64,000 nt of DNA from Desulfitobacterium chlororespirans DSM 11544 (lineage in GTDB: Bacteria; Bacillota; Desulfitobacteriia; Desulfitobacteriales; Desulfitobacteriaceae). The notes beneath the pieces were generated by a model. It saw only the letters and a list, made by a program, of their open reading frames with translations. It searched no databases and was not told where the DNA came from. The DNA lies in contig NZ_FRDN01000003.1 in the NCBI RefSeq assembly GCF_900143285.1, positions 62,001 through 126,000 on the forward strand. Reading direction: 5' to 3'. Below, one piece after another: positions 43,262 through 50,582 of this stretch (the first letter of the stretch is position 1; each line of letters opens with the position of its first letter). The position numbers were made by a program, and so were the translations under genes.

Positions 43262-43943
43262 GATCTTGTTGGTTGAAGATGACGATTTTATTGCCAATGT
43301 GGTGGGCTATTATTTGAACACCGCCGGAAAGTATCAACTGGACTGCGCAAAAACCGCAGGAGAGGCCATGTCCTGCATCCGCAACTCCTATGATCTGATT
43401 CTGCTGGACATTCTTTTGCCTGACGATAACGGGATTAACCTTTGCCAACAAATACGCAAATGGCATAACTGCCCGATCCTCTTTATCAGCTGTCTGGATG
43501 ATGACCAGAATATCATCAGGGCTCTGAACGCGGGCGGCGACGATTTTATCACCAAGCCTTTTGACAATAAAATTTTGGAAGCCCGGATTCAGGCTAATCT
43601 GCGCCGGGTAGAGCTGGACCGCAGAGAGGAGCCACAACGTCAAATCGTGACCTCGATATTTTCCCTGGAGCCGGAGACTCACACCGTTGTCTTCCCCACC
43701 CAAAAGCTCACCTTGTCAACGACGGAATACAAACTACTCTCTTTCCTGGTCCTGCATAAGGGCAAATGTTATCCAGCTAAAGAGCTGTATGAGCAAATCT
43801 GGGGCTACACCAGCTATGGGGATGCCAGAACCGTGGTTGTTCATATCTACAATTTACGAAAAAAGCTTACTCCTTATCTGGAGGGCCTGGATTGCATCTC
43901 CAACCTTCCGGGAAAAGGCTATACTTTCTGGCTGCCGGATTAA
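43251..43943 (+). CDS. OmpR-family response regulator
   Basis: 230 residues. Receiver domain: LVEDDDF (acidic pocket) near 6-12, phosphorylated Asp in DLILLDILLPD near 52, KPFD lysine near 103. The C-terminal winged helix carries LSTTEYKLLSFLVLHKGKC and VVHIYNLRKKL. It pairs with the histidine kinase, whose stop overlaps its start. The pair is closed by the terminator at 43982-44034. Confidence 0.95.
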   Translation: MMIKILLVEDDDFIANVVGYYLNTAGKYQLDCAKTAGEAMSCIRNSYDLILLDILLPDDNGINLCQQIRKWHNCPILFISCLDDDQNIIRALNAGGDDFITKPFDNKILEARIQANLRRVELDRREEPQRQIVTSIFSLEPETHTVVFPTQKLTLSTTEYKLLSFLVLHKGKCYPAKELYEQIWGYTSYGDARTVVVHIYNLRKKLTPYLEGLDCISNLPGKGYTFWLPD

Positions 43944-43981
43944 TCATACATCAATTTTTCTTTGACATGGATTAAGATCTC

Positions 43982-44034
43982 TTGACATAGAGCCGTTGTT
44001 TAAAAGATAAAACTGCGGCCCTATGTCAATTTTT
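43982..44034 (+). terminator. Terminator after the two-component system
   Basis: TTGACATAGAGCCG (43982-43995) pairs with CGGCCCTATGTCAA (44016-44029), one G-U, followed by TTTTTT. Confidence 0.9.
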
Positions 44035-44222
44035 TAATTCTATAGCAGCATCTGCTGTAATTCCCGCCTTTGCCGCCCAGATAAAATTAATGTTTCCCTT
44101 CATTCTACATTTTCACAAAGCTTGTTATAGTAAACACAAATTATAGGCGCGGACAACGAAGCTTTACGCCATCGTAGGCCGCGGGCTGTAACAATGACCC
44201 TAAATAAAGTAGGAGGGAAACC

Positions 44223-45872
44223 ATGAACAGAAACATTTCCAGAAAAGCCTTTATAAAAGGAGCCGCCGCCAGTGCCCTTGGCCTTACTTCCATGGGGATT
44301 TTGGGAGCTTGCAGTCCAGCGGCTGGGCAGCCAGAGAAGCCGTCCACTCCAGAGACTTCTGTGGCCAAAAATACCTGGAGTTGGGAAACGGCACCGGAGC
44401 CCATCACGGACTTTGCAAAAACCGTGAATGCGGATATCGTCATCGTCGGTTCAGGTCTGGCCGGAACCATTGCTGCCTGCCGGGCAGCAGAGCTTGGCGC
44501 ATCAGTAGCGGTCATCGAGCAGATGGACAAACCCAGCTCCCGCGGCGGCCATTTCGCTGTCTATCAGACGGAAAAAATGAAGGAAGCGGGCATCATCAAT
44601 GCTCCTAAAGAAGAAATCCTGCAGGATTGGATCAGACAGTGCGGCAATCGCTGCAATGAGAAACTGGTCTGGAAGTACCTGGACCGTTCAGAAGAAGCCT
44701 TCGCCTGGCTTATCGGCGTTTCCGAAGGCGCCCTGGAATTTTTGCCGTGCATAAACCGCTATGTGGGCGAAAAGTACTATGAATATCCGGGCACTCATAT
44801 TGCCCGCTATACCGGCAACGACAATACCAAGGCTTTGTCAGCTCCTGTCTTTGTTGCCTTGAAAAATGCTCAAAAAAATAAGACTCAGTTTTTCTTTAAC
44901 ACCTCTGCGGAACAGCTGAGCAAAGAAGGTGATAAAGTCACTGGTGTAGTTGCAAAAAATGCTGAAGGCTACATTCATTTCAAGGCGGCAAAGGCTGTTA
45001 TTCTGGCAACAGGCGATATTTCCGGAGATGAAGAAATGGTAAAGTGCTATGGCGGGGATCTGGCCAACCTTCCTCAAGCCAACCTTTATACTCCCGCCGG
45101 TGCCAATAAGGGCATGGGTCATAAAATGGGCATGTGGGCCGGGGGGCATATGGAGATGGGGCCGCTGCCAACGATGATTCATTTAATCCGTTACACCATG
45201 CTGTGCTTTTCCTTCCTGCATCTCAACCAGCAGGGCAAGCGCTTCATGAACGAAGACACCTGGATCCAAGCTAAAAGCATTAGGATCCTGAACCAGGCAG
45301 AAGGCTATAATGAGTTTGCCTACAGCGTGTTTGATGACAACTGGCGGGAGGATGTAAAGAACTCCCTGCAATACGGCGGCGGTCAGTTCTGGGATAACAT
45401 GGTCCGTCTGGCCGGTGTGGAATGGACACCGGAATCCACCGAGGCAACCATCGAAAGCGCGGTCAAAAACGGCACGGCCTGGAAAGCAGATACCCTTGAG
45501 GAGCTGGCCACATTGATGGGCGTGGATAAAAAGGTTTTCCTTGCCGAAGTGGCTCGATACAATGAGATGTGCAAGCAGGGTGAGGATAGGGAGTATCACA
45601 AGCGCAAAGAATTGTTGGCTCCCATTGTCAAAGCGCCCTTCTATGCGCTGAAATTCGGACCGGCCATGCTTTGCATGCCCGGCGGTCTGGAAATCAATGA
45701 TGCCTGTCAGGTCCTGGATAGCCAAAAAGCCGCCATTCCCGGACTCTATGCCATCGGCAATGTAGGCGGGGGACGCTATGGGGTTGACTATCCCGTTACT
45801 ATCAACGGCAACAGCCACGGTTCGTGCATTACCTTCGGCTACCTAACAGCCAATGAAATAATGGGTTCTTAA
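44223..45872 (+). CDS. Exported FAD lipoprotein, fumarate reductase/KstD-type flavoprotein (third copy)
   Basis: 549 residues; AGGAGGG precedes the ATG. The leader has SRKAFIKG (6-13), again Arg-Lys in place of the Tat Arg-Arg, then lipobox ILGAC with Cys30. FAD binding: IVIVGSGLAGTIAACRAAELG near 77-97; C-terminal GLYAIGNVGGGRYGVDYP. No cytochrome is adjacent. It follows a two-component system by 280 bases, and the terminator between them suggests separate transcription. Substrate unknown; sequence is well diverged from the other two copies. Confidence 0.9.
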   Translation: MNRNISRKAFIKGAAASALGLTSMGILGACSPAAGQPEKPSTPETSVAKNTWSWETAPEPITDFAKTVNADIVIVGSGLAGTIAACRAAELGASVAVIEQMDKPSSRGGHFAVYQTEKMKEAGIINAPKEEILQDWIRQCGNRCNEKLVWKYLDRSEEAFAWLIGVSEGALEFLPCINRYVGEKYYEYPGTHIARYTGNDNTKALSAPVFVALKNAQKNKTQFFFNTSAEQLSKEGDKVTGVVAKNAEGYIHFKAAKAVILATGDISGDEEMVKCYGGDLANLPQANLYTPAGANKGMGHKMGMWAGGHMEMGPLPTMIHLIRYTMLCFSFLHLNQQGKRFMNEDTWIQAKSIRILNQAEGYNEFAYSVFDDNWREDVKNSLQYGGGQFWDNMVRLAGVEWTPESTEATIESAVKNGTAWKADTLEELATLMGVDKKVFLAEVARYNEMCKQGEDREYHKRKELLAPIVKAPFYALKFGPAMLCMPGGLEINDACQVLDSQKAAIPGLYAIGNVGGGRYGVDYPVTINGNSHGSCITFGYLTANEIMGS

Positions 45873-45892
45873 AACCTCTGCCTCCTGCTCTT

Positions 45893-46687
45893 CTAATCTC
45901 TGATCTGGAGCACATGCCGGCAGTAGGATCGGAAAAGACAAAGCCACTGGACATAAATAATTTCACCGAAAACAAAGCCGTGAATCGTTGCTTCCCGAAA
46001 AGCCCGGCTCAATTGTCTTTTGTTAAACATGCGCCCTAGTCCGGCCCCGCCTCCTTGGAGGGCATTGGCGACAAAGTGTTCATAATAGCGCCATTGGGCG
46101 GGCGATATATCGGGCTGCGTTTTCTTCTTTAAGTGAATCAGAACGACATCCACACCAGGCTTGGGATGAAAATCCTCCCGCTGAAAATAGTAAGCAATAT
46201 CCAGATCGAACAGAGGCTTCAGCATGAGAGACCTGAGGGTTTCGCGGGGTTTTCCCATGAAGCGCCTGGCTGCGCTCTTTTCCATGACGAGCCAGGCCTC
46301 AGTAGGAGGATTCCTGCTTTCCGTCAGCTTGCGGAGAATAGCGGTAGTATGACAAAAGGGGATGTTGGCAAAGACTTTGTAGGCTCCGGAAGCGGGAAGC
46401 CGCCATTGCAAAAAGTCCTGATGGTAGAGATGCAGATTTTCCGTACCCTTAAATTTCTCAAGAAGTTTATCATATAGCCTGGCATCGATTTCCACAGCGG
46501 TTACCTTCCGGCATTTGTCCACAAGCAGACGGGTTATATGGCCTTTTCCAGGGCCAATTTCCAGGACATGATCATGGATGCCGATGGTGGTCCGGCCAAG
46601 CAGTTTAATAATGGTTCGATGGCTGGTCAAAAAATTTTGGGATACCCAAAGGGGCAGTTTTTGCCCCTGTTTTTTGTTTTTGGACAT
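45893..46687 (-). CDS. Erm-family 23S rRNA adenine-N6-methyltransferase-like protein
   Basis: 264 residues. It has the KsgA/Erm fold: VSQNFLTS (motif X) near 14-21, VLEIGPGKGHIT (SAM-binding motif I) near 41-52, acidic TAVEIDARL (motif II), HQDFLQW (motif III), and the catalytic NIPF (motif IV; Asn-Ile-Pro-Phe), where KsgA has Asn-Leu-Pro-Tyr. This matches the Erm type, which methylates A2058 of 23S rRNA and gives macrolide-lincosamide-streptogramin B resistance. The upstream leader peptide and attenuator (46725-46814) strongly support inducible Erm-type control. The Erm class and activity are not readable from the sequence alone. AGAGGTG precedes the ATG. Confidence 0.85.
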   Translation of the reverse strand: MSKNKKQGQKLPLWVSQNFLTSHRTIIKLLGRTTIGIHDHVLEIGPGKGHITRLLVDKCRKVTAVEIDARLYDKLLEKFKGTENLHLYHQDFLQWRLPASGAYKVFANIPFCHTTAILRKLTESRNPPTEAWLVMEKSAARRFMGKPRETLRSLMLKPLFDLDIAYYFQREDFHPKPGVDVVLIHLKKKTQPDISPAQWRYYEHFVANALQGGGAGLGRMFNKRQLSRAFREATIHGFVFGEIIYVQWLCLFRSYCRHVLQIRD

Positions 46688-46724
46688 AAAAAATACACCT
46701 CTTTCGCTTCATTGGAGTCGAAAA

Positions 46725-46786
46725 AAGGCGCACAGAATCTAAGAAAGGGAAAATCGTCTACCGACCTTTCTTATTCCGCACGCCTT
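46725..46786 (-). terminator. Attenuator hairpin before the erm-like gene
   Basis: On the minus strand a 22-base arm (46765-46786) pairs with a 24-base arm (46725-46748) with few mismatches, and is followed by a run of six to seven U (46721-46726). It is a Rho-independent terminator between leader peptide and erm gene. The leader stop codon overlaps the first arm, so ribosome position should decide whether it forms. A second pairing is possible: ATACACCTT (46815-46823) can bind the erm ribosome binding site (46692-46702), which would hide it. Confidence 0.8.
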
Positions 46787-46814
46787 ATTTACGAAGCCGC
46801 ATTGAAGCATACAT
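46785..46814 (-). CDS. Leader peptide of the erm-like gene (MYASMRLRK)
   Basis: A nine-codon frame, start at 46814, stop TAA at 46785-46787, with GGAGGA about 11-12 bases upstream. The sequence MYASMRLRK shares S-M-R-L-R at residues 4-8 with the ErmD-type leader (MTHSMRLR...), in which Arg-Leu-Arg at 6-8 stalls the macrolide-bound ribosome. Position, length and motif make a drug-sensing leader the best reading. Confidence 0.82.
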   Translation of the reverse strand: MYASMRLRK

Positions 46815-46866
46815 AAGGTGTATTATCCTCCAAAATAACTGTTAATTTGAGATGATTACCTTTAAA

Positions 46867-46894
46867 ATTATACAGAAATTCGGGGTGTTGTCAA
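46867..46894 (-). promoter_or_regulatory. Consensus sigma-A promoter of the erm leader
   Basis: TTGACA (46889-46894) and TATAAT (46867-46872) on the minus strand, both perfect, with a 16-base spacer. A strong constitutive promoter before an attenuator is the usual layout for inducible erm genes. Confidence 0.85.
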
Positions 46895-47024
46895 TGCGCA
46901 TAGACTTCACTGAATTTGCTTATTGTATAGTGCCAAAGATATAATGAACTTTAGAACATGTATGATGTGACATAAGTATTATCTGGCGAAAACAAACCGG
47001 CAAATGATATTGACAGGAGCATTT

Positions 47025-47921
47025 ATGCAGATTAATCGATTGTTTGAAATCATCTACATCCTTCTGGAAAAACGGACTGTAACTGCGGCGGAGCTGGCGG
47101 AACGCTTTGAGGTTTCGGCCAGAACCATTTATCGTGATGTGGAAATCCTCGCTCAGGGGGGTATGCCCATCTATATGAGCAAAGGCAAGGGGGGCGGCAT
47201 TTCCCTGCTGCCGGATTTTATCCTCAACAAGGCCGTTCTCACCGAAGAGGAGAAAAGCGAAATTCTATCCTCCCTGCAAGCCTTCAACGCCGTCAATCTT
47301 TCCAAAAGTGAAACGGCCCTGAGCAAGCTCACCAGTATGCTGGGTGCCAAAAATACCGACTGGATCGAGGTTGACTTTTCATCCTGGGGACATTTTGAAA
47401 ATGATGAGGCGAATTTTGAGAACATCAAAACCTCTATCATCGAAAAGAAAATAATTACCTTTATGTACGCCAGCGGAAAAGCGGAAAAACTGCTCCGTGA
47501 GGTCTTGCCGCTGAAGCTTGTGTTCAAGGGGGCGGCCTGGTATCTTTACGGCTACTGCACCCTGCGCAAGGATTACCGGTTTTTCAAACTGAGGAGAATA
47601 ACCGAACTGTCGGTAACCAACACTGGTTTTGAGATGAAAACACCGGAAACCATCTTTGCGGGGCAGAAGCTTGACGCGGACTCTTACATCAAAACCGAAC
47701 TGCTTATCTCAAAGACAGTGGCTTTCCGGGTTTATGACGAAATCAGCCACTATGAAATCAATGAAAACGGCGACTTTGTCTGCCAGCTTTATCTGCCGGA
47801 CATCGCCACCATATGCGCTTATGCCGCCTCTTTCGGAGCATACTGTACCATTCTTTCACCTGAACAAGCCATTGCTGAAATGAAGGGCCGGTTGCAGAAT
47901 TCTTTGAAAAACTATTCCTAA
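47025..47921 (+). CDS. WYL-domain, HTH_11 transcriptional regulator (YafY-like)
   Basis: 298 residues from ATG 47025 (AGGAG upstream). N-terminal winged helix: RTVTAAELAERFEVSARTIYRDVEIL. The middle and C-terminal parts are WYL-type, with ITFMYASGKAEKLLREVLPLKL and WYLYGYCTLRKDYRFFKLRRI. The WYL family binds nucleic acid or small ligands and often controls DNA damage or defence genes. It is first of four genes on one strand. An inverted repeat at its 3' end (47919-47944) may be its operator for the following genes. Confidence 0.9.
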   Translation: MQINRLFEIIYILLEKRTVTAAELAERFEVSARTIYRDVEILAQGGMPIYMSKGKGGGISLLPDFILNKAVLTEEEKSEILSSLQAFNAVNLSKSETALSKLTSMLGAKNTDWIEVDFSSWGHFENDEANFENIKTSIIEKKIITFMYASGKAEKLLREVLPLKLVFKGAAWYLYGYCTLRKDYRFFKLRRITELSVTNTGFEMKTPETIFAGQKLDADSYIKTELLISKTVAFRVYDEISHYEINENGDFVCQLYLPDIATICAYAASFGAYCTILSPEQAIAEMKGRLQNSLKNYS

Positions 47922-47944
47922 TATGACATACTGTTGTCATATTA
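47919..47944. promoter_or_regulatory. Inverted repeat, candidate operator
   Basis: TAATATGACA and TGTCATATTA form a perfect 10-bp inverted repeat with a 6-base centre, overlapping the WYL gene stop and lying 53 bases before the GyrI-like gene. A related half, TGTGACATAAG, occurs near 46965, upstream of the WYL gene itself, consistent with autoregulation. Confidence 0.5.
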
Positions 47945-47996
47945 GCCGGACTATACTGTGATTACCCTATAACTAATATGGAAAGAGGTAATCACT

Positions 47997-48437
47997 ATGA
48001 ACTATGAAATCGTCACCCTTCCAGAGAAAATCGTTGTCGGTGTAACGGCAAGAACTTCACACACCGATCCCCAATGCCAGCAGGTAATCGGCGGTTTATG
48101 GCAGAAATTCATGGAGGATGGAATCTGGGCGTCCATTCAGAACCAGGCGAACCCCTACTGCCTAGGACTGTACTCCGGCTATGACGAAACATCCTATGAT
48201 GTCACCGTAGGCGCCGAAGTGACGAAAAACGAAAATCTCCAACTGGTCGAAAAAATCATTCCCGCCGGCAACTACGCCGTATTCCAGATCAAGGGCGATG
48301 TTGTCAAAGACGTAGCAGAGGCATGGGATAAAATCTGGGCACTGCCTCTGGAGAGAAGCTTTACCGGTGATTTTGAAGAGTACCTGAGCAATGAAAACGG
48401 CGTGGCGGAGATCAAAATCTATATTGCATTAAAATAA
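47997..48437 (+). CDS. GyrI-like (AraC effector-binding domain) protein
   Basis: 146 residues, one GyrI/SbmC-like domain without a DNA-binding part: VVGVTARTSH near 12-21, YCLGLYSGYD, VGAEVTKNENL, and IPAGNYAVFQIKGD near 86-99. Members bind small amphipathic drugs or inhibit gyrase. AAAGAGG precedes the ATG. It lies between a WYL regulator and DNA-related genes, which is in favour of a damage or drug response role. Confidence 0.85.
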   Translation: MNYEIVTLPEKIVVGVTARTSHTDPQCQQVIGGLWQKFMEDGIWASIQNQANPYCLGLYSGYDETSYDVTVGAEVTKNENLQLVEKIIPAGNYAVFQIKGDVVKDVAEAWDKIWALPLERSFTGDFEEYLSNENGVAEIKIYIALK

Positions 48438-48489
48438 AATCCATATTAAATGGGAATATTGCACGGGAATAAGGTAAGGAGTTGGACTT

Positions 48490-49212
48490 GTGGCTGTCTG
48501 GAATCCATGGCGGGGCTGTCACCGCTACAGTGAGGGCTGTAAATTCTGTTATATCCATAAAGGGGACATCAAAAGAGGGATGGACACCAATCTGATTGTG
48601 AAGTCCGCCAAATTCAACGCCCCTGTGGCTGTGAACAAACAAGGCCACTACATCATGAAATCCGGACAGCTTGTTTATTGTTGCTTTTCAACCGACTTTC
48701 TTCTCGAGGAGGCGGAACCCTGGCGGAATGAATGCTGGAGCATGATGAAAGAACGCCCCGATCTGCATTTTCTTTTTCTCACTAAGAGGATTGAGCGCTT
48801 TTCCCAGTGTCTTCCCGATGACTGGGGTGAGGGGTATGAGAATGTCACGGTGGGCTGTACGGTGGAAAACCAGCAAACCGCGGATGAACGTCTGGAAATC
48901 TTTTCAAAGCTGCCTATCAAACACAAAAATATCGCCCTTCAGCCCATGCTTGAGGCGATAGATATTGAAAAGTATTTAGAGAACATTGAGTTAGTCGTCG
49001 TGGGCGGGGAATATGACCGCAATGCCAGGCCTTTTGATTATGACTGGGCCCTGGCGGTCAGAGAGCAGTGTATGCGGCATAACGTCAGCTTTTCTTTCCG
49101 TCAGTGCGGGACCAACTTTATCCAGAACGGAAAACTGCGCAGGCTTAATTACGGCATGCTGTTCAAGTGTGCCCGAGAGAGCAATATAGACTATCAGGCA
49201 GGAAGGGAGTAA
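48490..49212 (+). CDS. DUF5131 (phage Gp37/Gp68-like, three-Cys motif) protein
   Basis: 240 residues, GTG start after AAGGAG. The start VWNPWRGCHRYSEGCKFCYI gives the three-cysteine pattern C-x6-C-x2-C of this family, which is related to radical SAM proteins and commonly found in phages and defence islands. VTVGCTVENQQTADERL and IEYLVVVGGEYDRNARP-like stretches complete the family pattern. The reaction is unknown. The next gene starts four bases after its stop, so they are translated together. Confidence 0.82.
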   Translation: MAVWNPWRGCHRYSEGCKFCYIHKGDIKRGMDTNLIVKSAKFNAPVAVNKQGHYIMKSGQLVYCCFSTDFLLEEAEPWRNECWSMMKERPDLHFLFLTKRIERFSQCLPDDWGEGYENVTVGCTVENQQTADERLEIFSKLPIKHKNIALQPMLEAIDIEKYLENIELVVVGGEYDRNARPFDYDWALAVREQCMRHNVSFSFRQCGTNFIQNGKLRRLNYGMLFKCARESNIDYQAGRE

Positions 49213-49216
49213 AGTT

Positions 49217-50062
49217 ATGCTGGAGTTACCCGAAGTCCTCACTCTGACCAGGCAGCTGAACGAAAGTGTGAAAAGCCGGCGTATCCTGAAAGTATGGCCC
49301 CCCACAAAGGCTCATAAATTCTGCTGGTATAACGGCGAACCCGAGGAATATGACAAAGCACTTTCCGGCAGCAGGATTGCCGGGGCCGAGGGATTCGGCA
49401 TCTTCGTAGAACTGATTTTTGACAACGGCCGGAAGCTGTGCGTCAACGACGGGGTGAATCTTCGCCTTATGCCGGCCGGTAAAGTCCCGGAAAATTATCA
49501 GTTGATGATGGAGCTGGACGACGGACAGGCCCTGGTTTTCACGGTGGCCATGTACGGCGGAATATTTGCGCATGACGGCAGCTATGACAATCACTATTAC
49601 CTGGCCAGCAGGAACTCTATCTCCCCCTTTGTCCAGAATTTCTCTGATTATTACCTCCGTCTCTTTTCAGAAAGCAAACCAACCCTCAGCGCCAAGGCTT
49701 TTCTGGCCACGGAGCAACGTTTTCCCGGCATCGGCAACGGTACGCTGCAGGATATTCTTTTTGAAGCGGGCATCCACCCGAAACGCAAAATAGCCACCCT
49801 GGCTAAAAGGGAACGGGATAAGCTGCTTCAGGCGGTTATGAAAGTGCTGAATGAGATGGCAAAGCTTGGCGGCCGTGACACGGAAAAAGATTTGTTCGGA
49901 GTTTCCGGGAGATACAAGACAAAGATGTCAAAGAATACAGCAGGAACGGACTGTGGTCAATGTGGCGGGACAATCCTTAAGGAAAGCTACCTGGGGGGCT
50001 CAGTGTATTTCTGCCCGGAATGCCAGCCCCAGAATTTGGCTGGTCAACACCCGGTCAGATGA
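49217..50062 (+). CDS. Fpg/Nei-family DNA glycosylase-like protein lacking the N-terminal proline
   Basis: 281 residues. The start is MLELPEVLT, where Fpg has MPELPEVET: the catalytic Pro2 is replaced by Leu while Glu3 is kept. Helix-two-turn-helix PGIGNGTLQDILFEAGIHPK near 172-191 and the zinc finger CGQCGG...CPECQ at the end are both present. A related clade in Firmicutes is annotated as endonuclease VIII-like. Without Pro2, the usual Schiff-base lyase mechanism should be changed. The context suggests repair of DNA (or RNA) in the operon with the DUF5131 protein. Confidence 0.85.
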   Translation: MLELPEVLTLTRQLNESVKSRRILKVWPPTKAHKFCWYNGEPEEYDKALSGSRIAGAEGFGIFVELIFDNGRKLCVNDGVNLRLMPAGKVPENYQLMMELDDGQALVFTVAMYGGIFAHDGSYDNHYYLASRNSISPFVQNFSDYYLRLFSESKPTLSAKAFLATEQRFPGIGNGTLQDILFEAGIHPKRKIATLAKRERDKLLQAVMKVLNEMAKLGGRDTEKDLFGVSGRYKTKMSKNTAGTDCGQCGGTILKESYLGGSVYFCPECQPQNLAGQHPVR

Positions 50063-50096
50063 TTTGAGAGGGTATGTTGGAGGAAGGGCTTGCCAA

Positions 50097-50116
50097 ATTC
50101 GAAACCGGTTTCGAAT
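50097..50116. repeat. Perfect 20-bp palindrome
   Basis: ATTCGAAACCGGTTTCGAAT reads the same on both strands with no spacer, 35 bases after the Fpg-like stop and 22 bases before a terminator. No matching second copy was noticed in the window. Role unknown: possible protein-binding or recombination site. Confidence 0.55.
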
Positions 50117-50137
50117 CTTGGTTTAACTCCAAAAAAC

Positions 50138-50173
50138 GGGGGCGTCGCAAAACTATTTTTGCGCCCTTTTTTT
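50138..50173 (+). terminator. Terminator of the WYL operon
   Basis: GGGCG-TC-GCAAAA pairs with TTTTGCGCCC, then TTTTTTT. A clear Rho-independent terminator following the Fpg-like gene. Confidence 0.85.
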
Positions 50174-50304
50174 ATTGGTTGTTTTCATCCGCCCAATCCA
50201 CCTTCAAAAGCTAAGTAACTTCTGTTTGACTTAATTTTAATAATGTGATAGCATTTCGAGATATGATGTTACATAGAAACACAACATAATATCGACAAAT
50301 GAAG

Positions 50305-50473
50305 TTTGTAGGAAAAAGGCTGCGCCCTGCCGAAGGAGTAACACTCTCAGGTGCCTGGTATTTCAGGTGAAGACTATGAATGGATGTAACTCTGGAGAAT
50401 CCCATTTTGGGTGCCGAAGGTGTAAGGCTCGAATTCCTCGGGCTAATCTCTCAGGCCAAAGAACAGAGAATCT
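50305..50473 (+). ncRNA. Tandem glycine riboswitch
   Basis: Two aptamer-like units follow each other: GCCGAAGG at 50329-50336 with ACTCTCAGG after it, and GCCGAAGG at 50413-50420 with ATCTCTCAGGCCAAAG after it. These are the conserved cores of the glycine riboswitch, in the usual two-aptamer layout. A terminator (50510-50545) follows, then a symporter gene that moves alanine or glycine. Whether glycine switches the gene on or off cannot be told from the sequence by eye. The rest of the 50062-50583 gap has only the palindrome and terminators listed. Confidence 0.9.
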
Positions 50474-50509
50474 GTGCTCAAGTACTTTTGGGCCTTTTTG
50501 CGCGTATCC

Positions 50510-50545
50510 AGAGTCAAACCATATGCTTATGGTTTGACTCTTTTA
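50510..50545 (+). terminator. Expression platform terminator of the glycine riboswitch
   Basis: AGAGTCAAACCAT (50510-50522) pairs perfectly with ATGGTTTGACTCT (50529-50541), loop of six, followed by TTTT. It lies between the aptamers and the symporter gene and is the likely switch point. Confidence 0.85.
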
Positions 50546-50582
50546 TTTGTCAACAAACAATGCATCAGGAGGAGTGTTCAGC

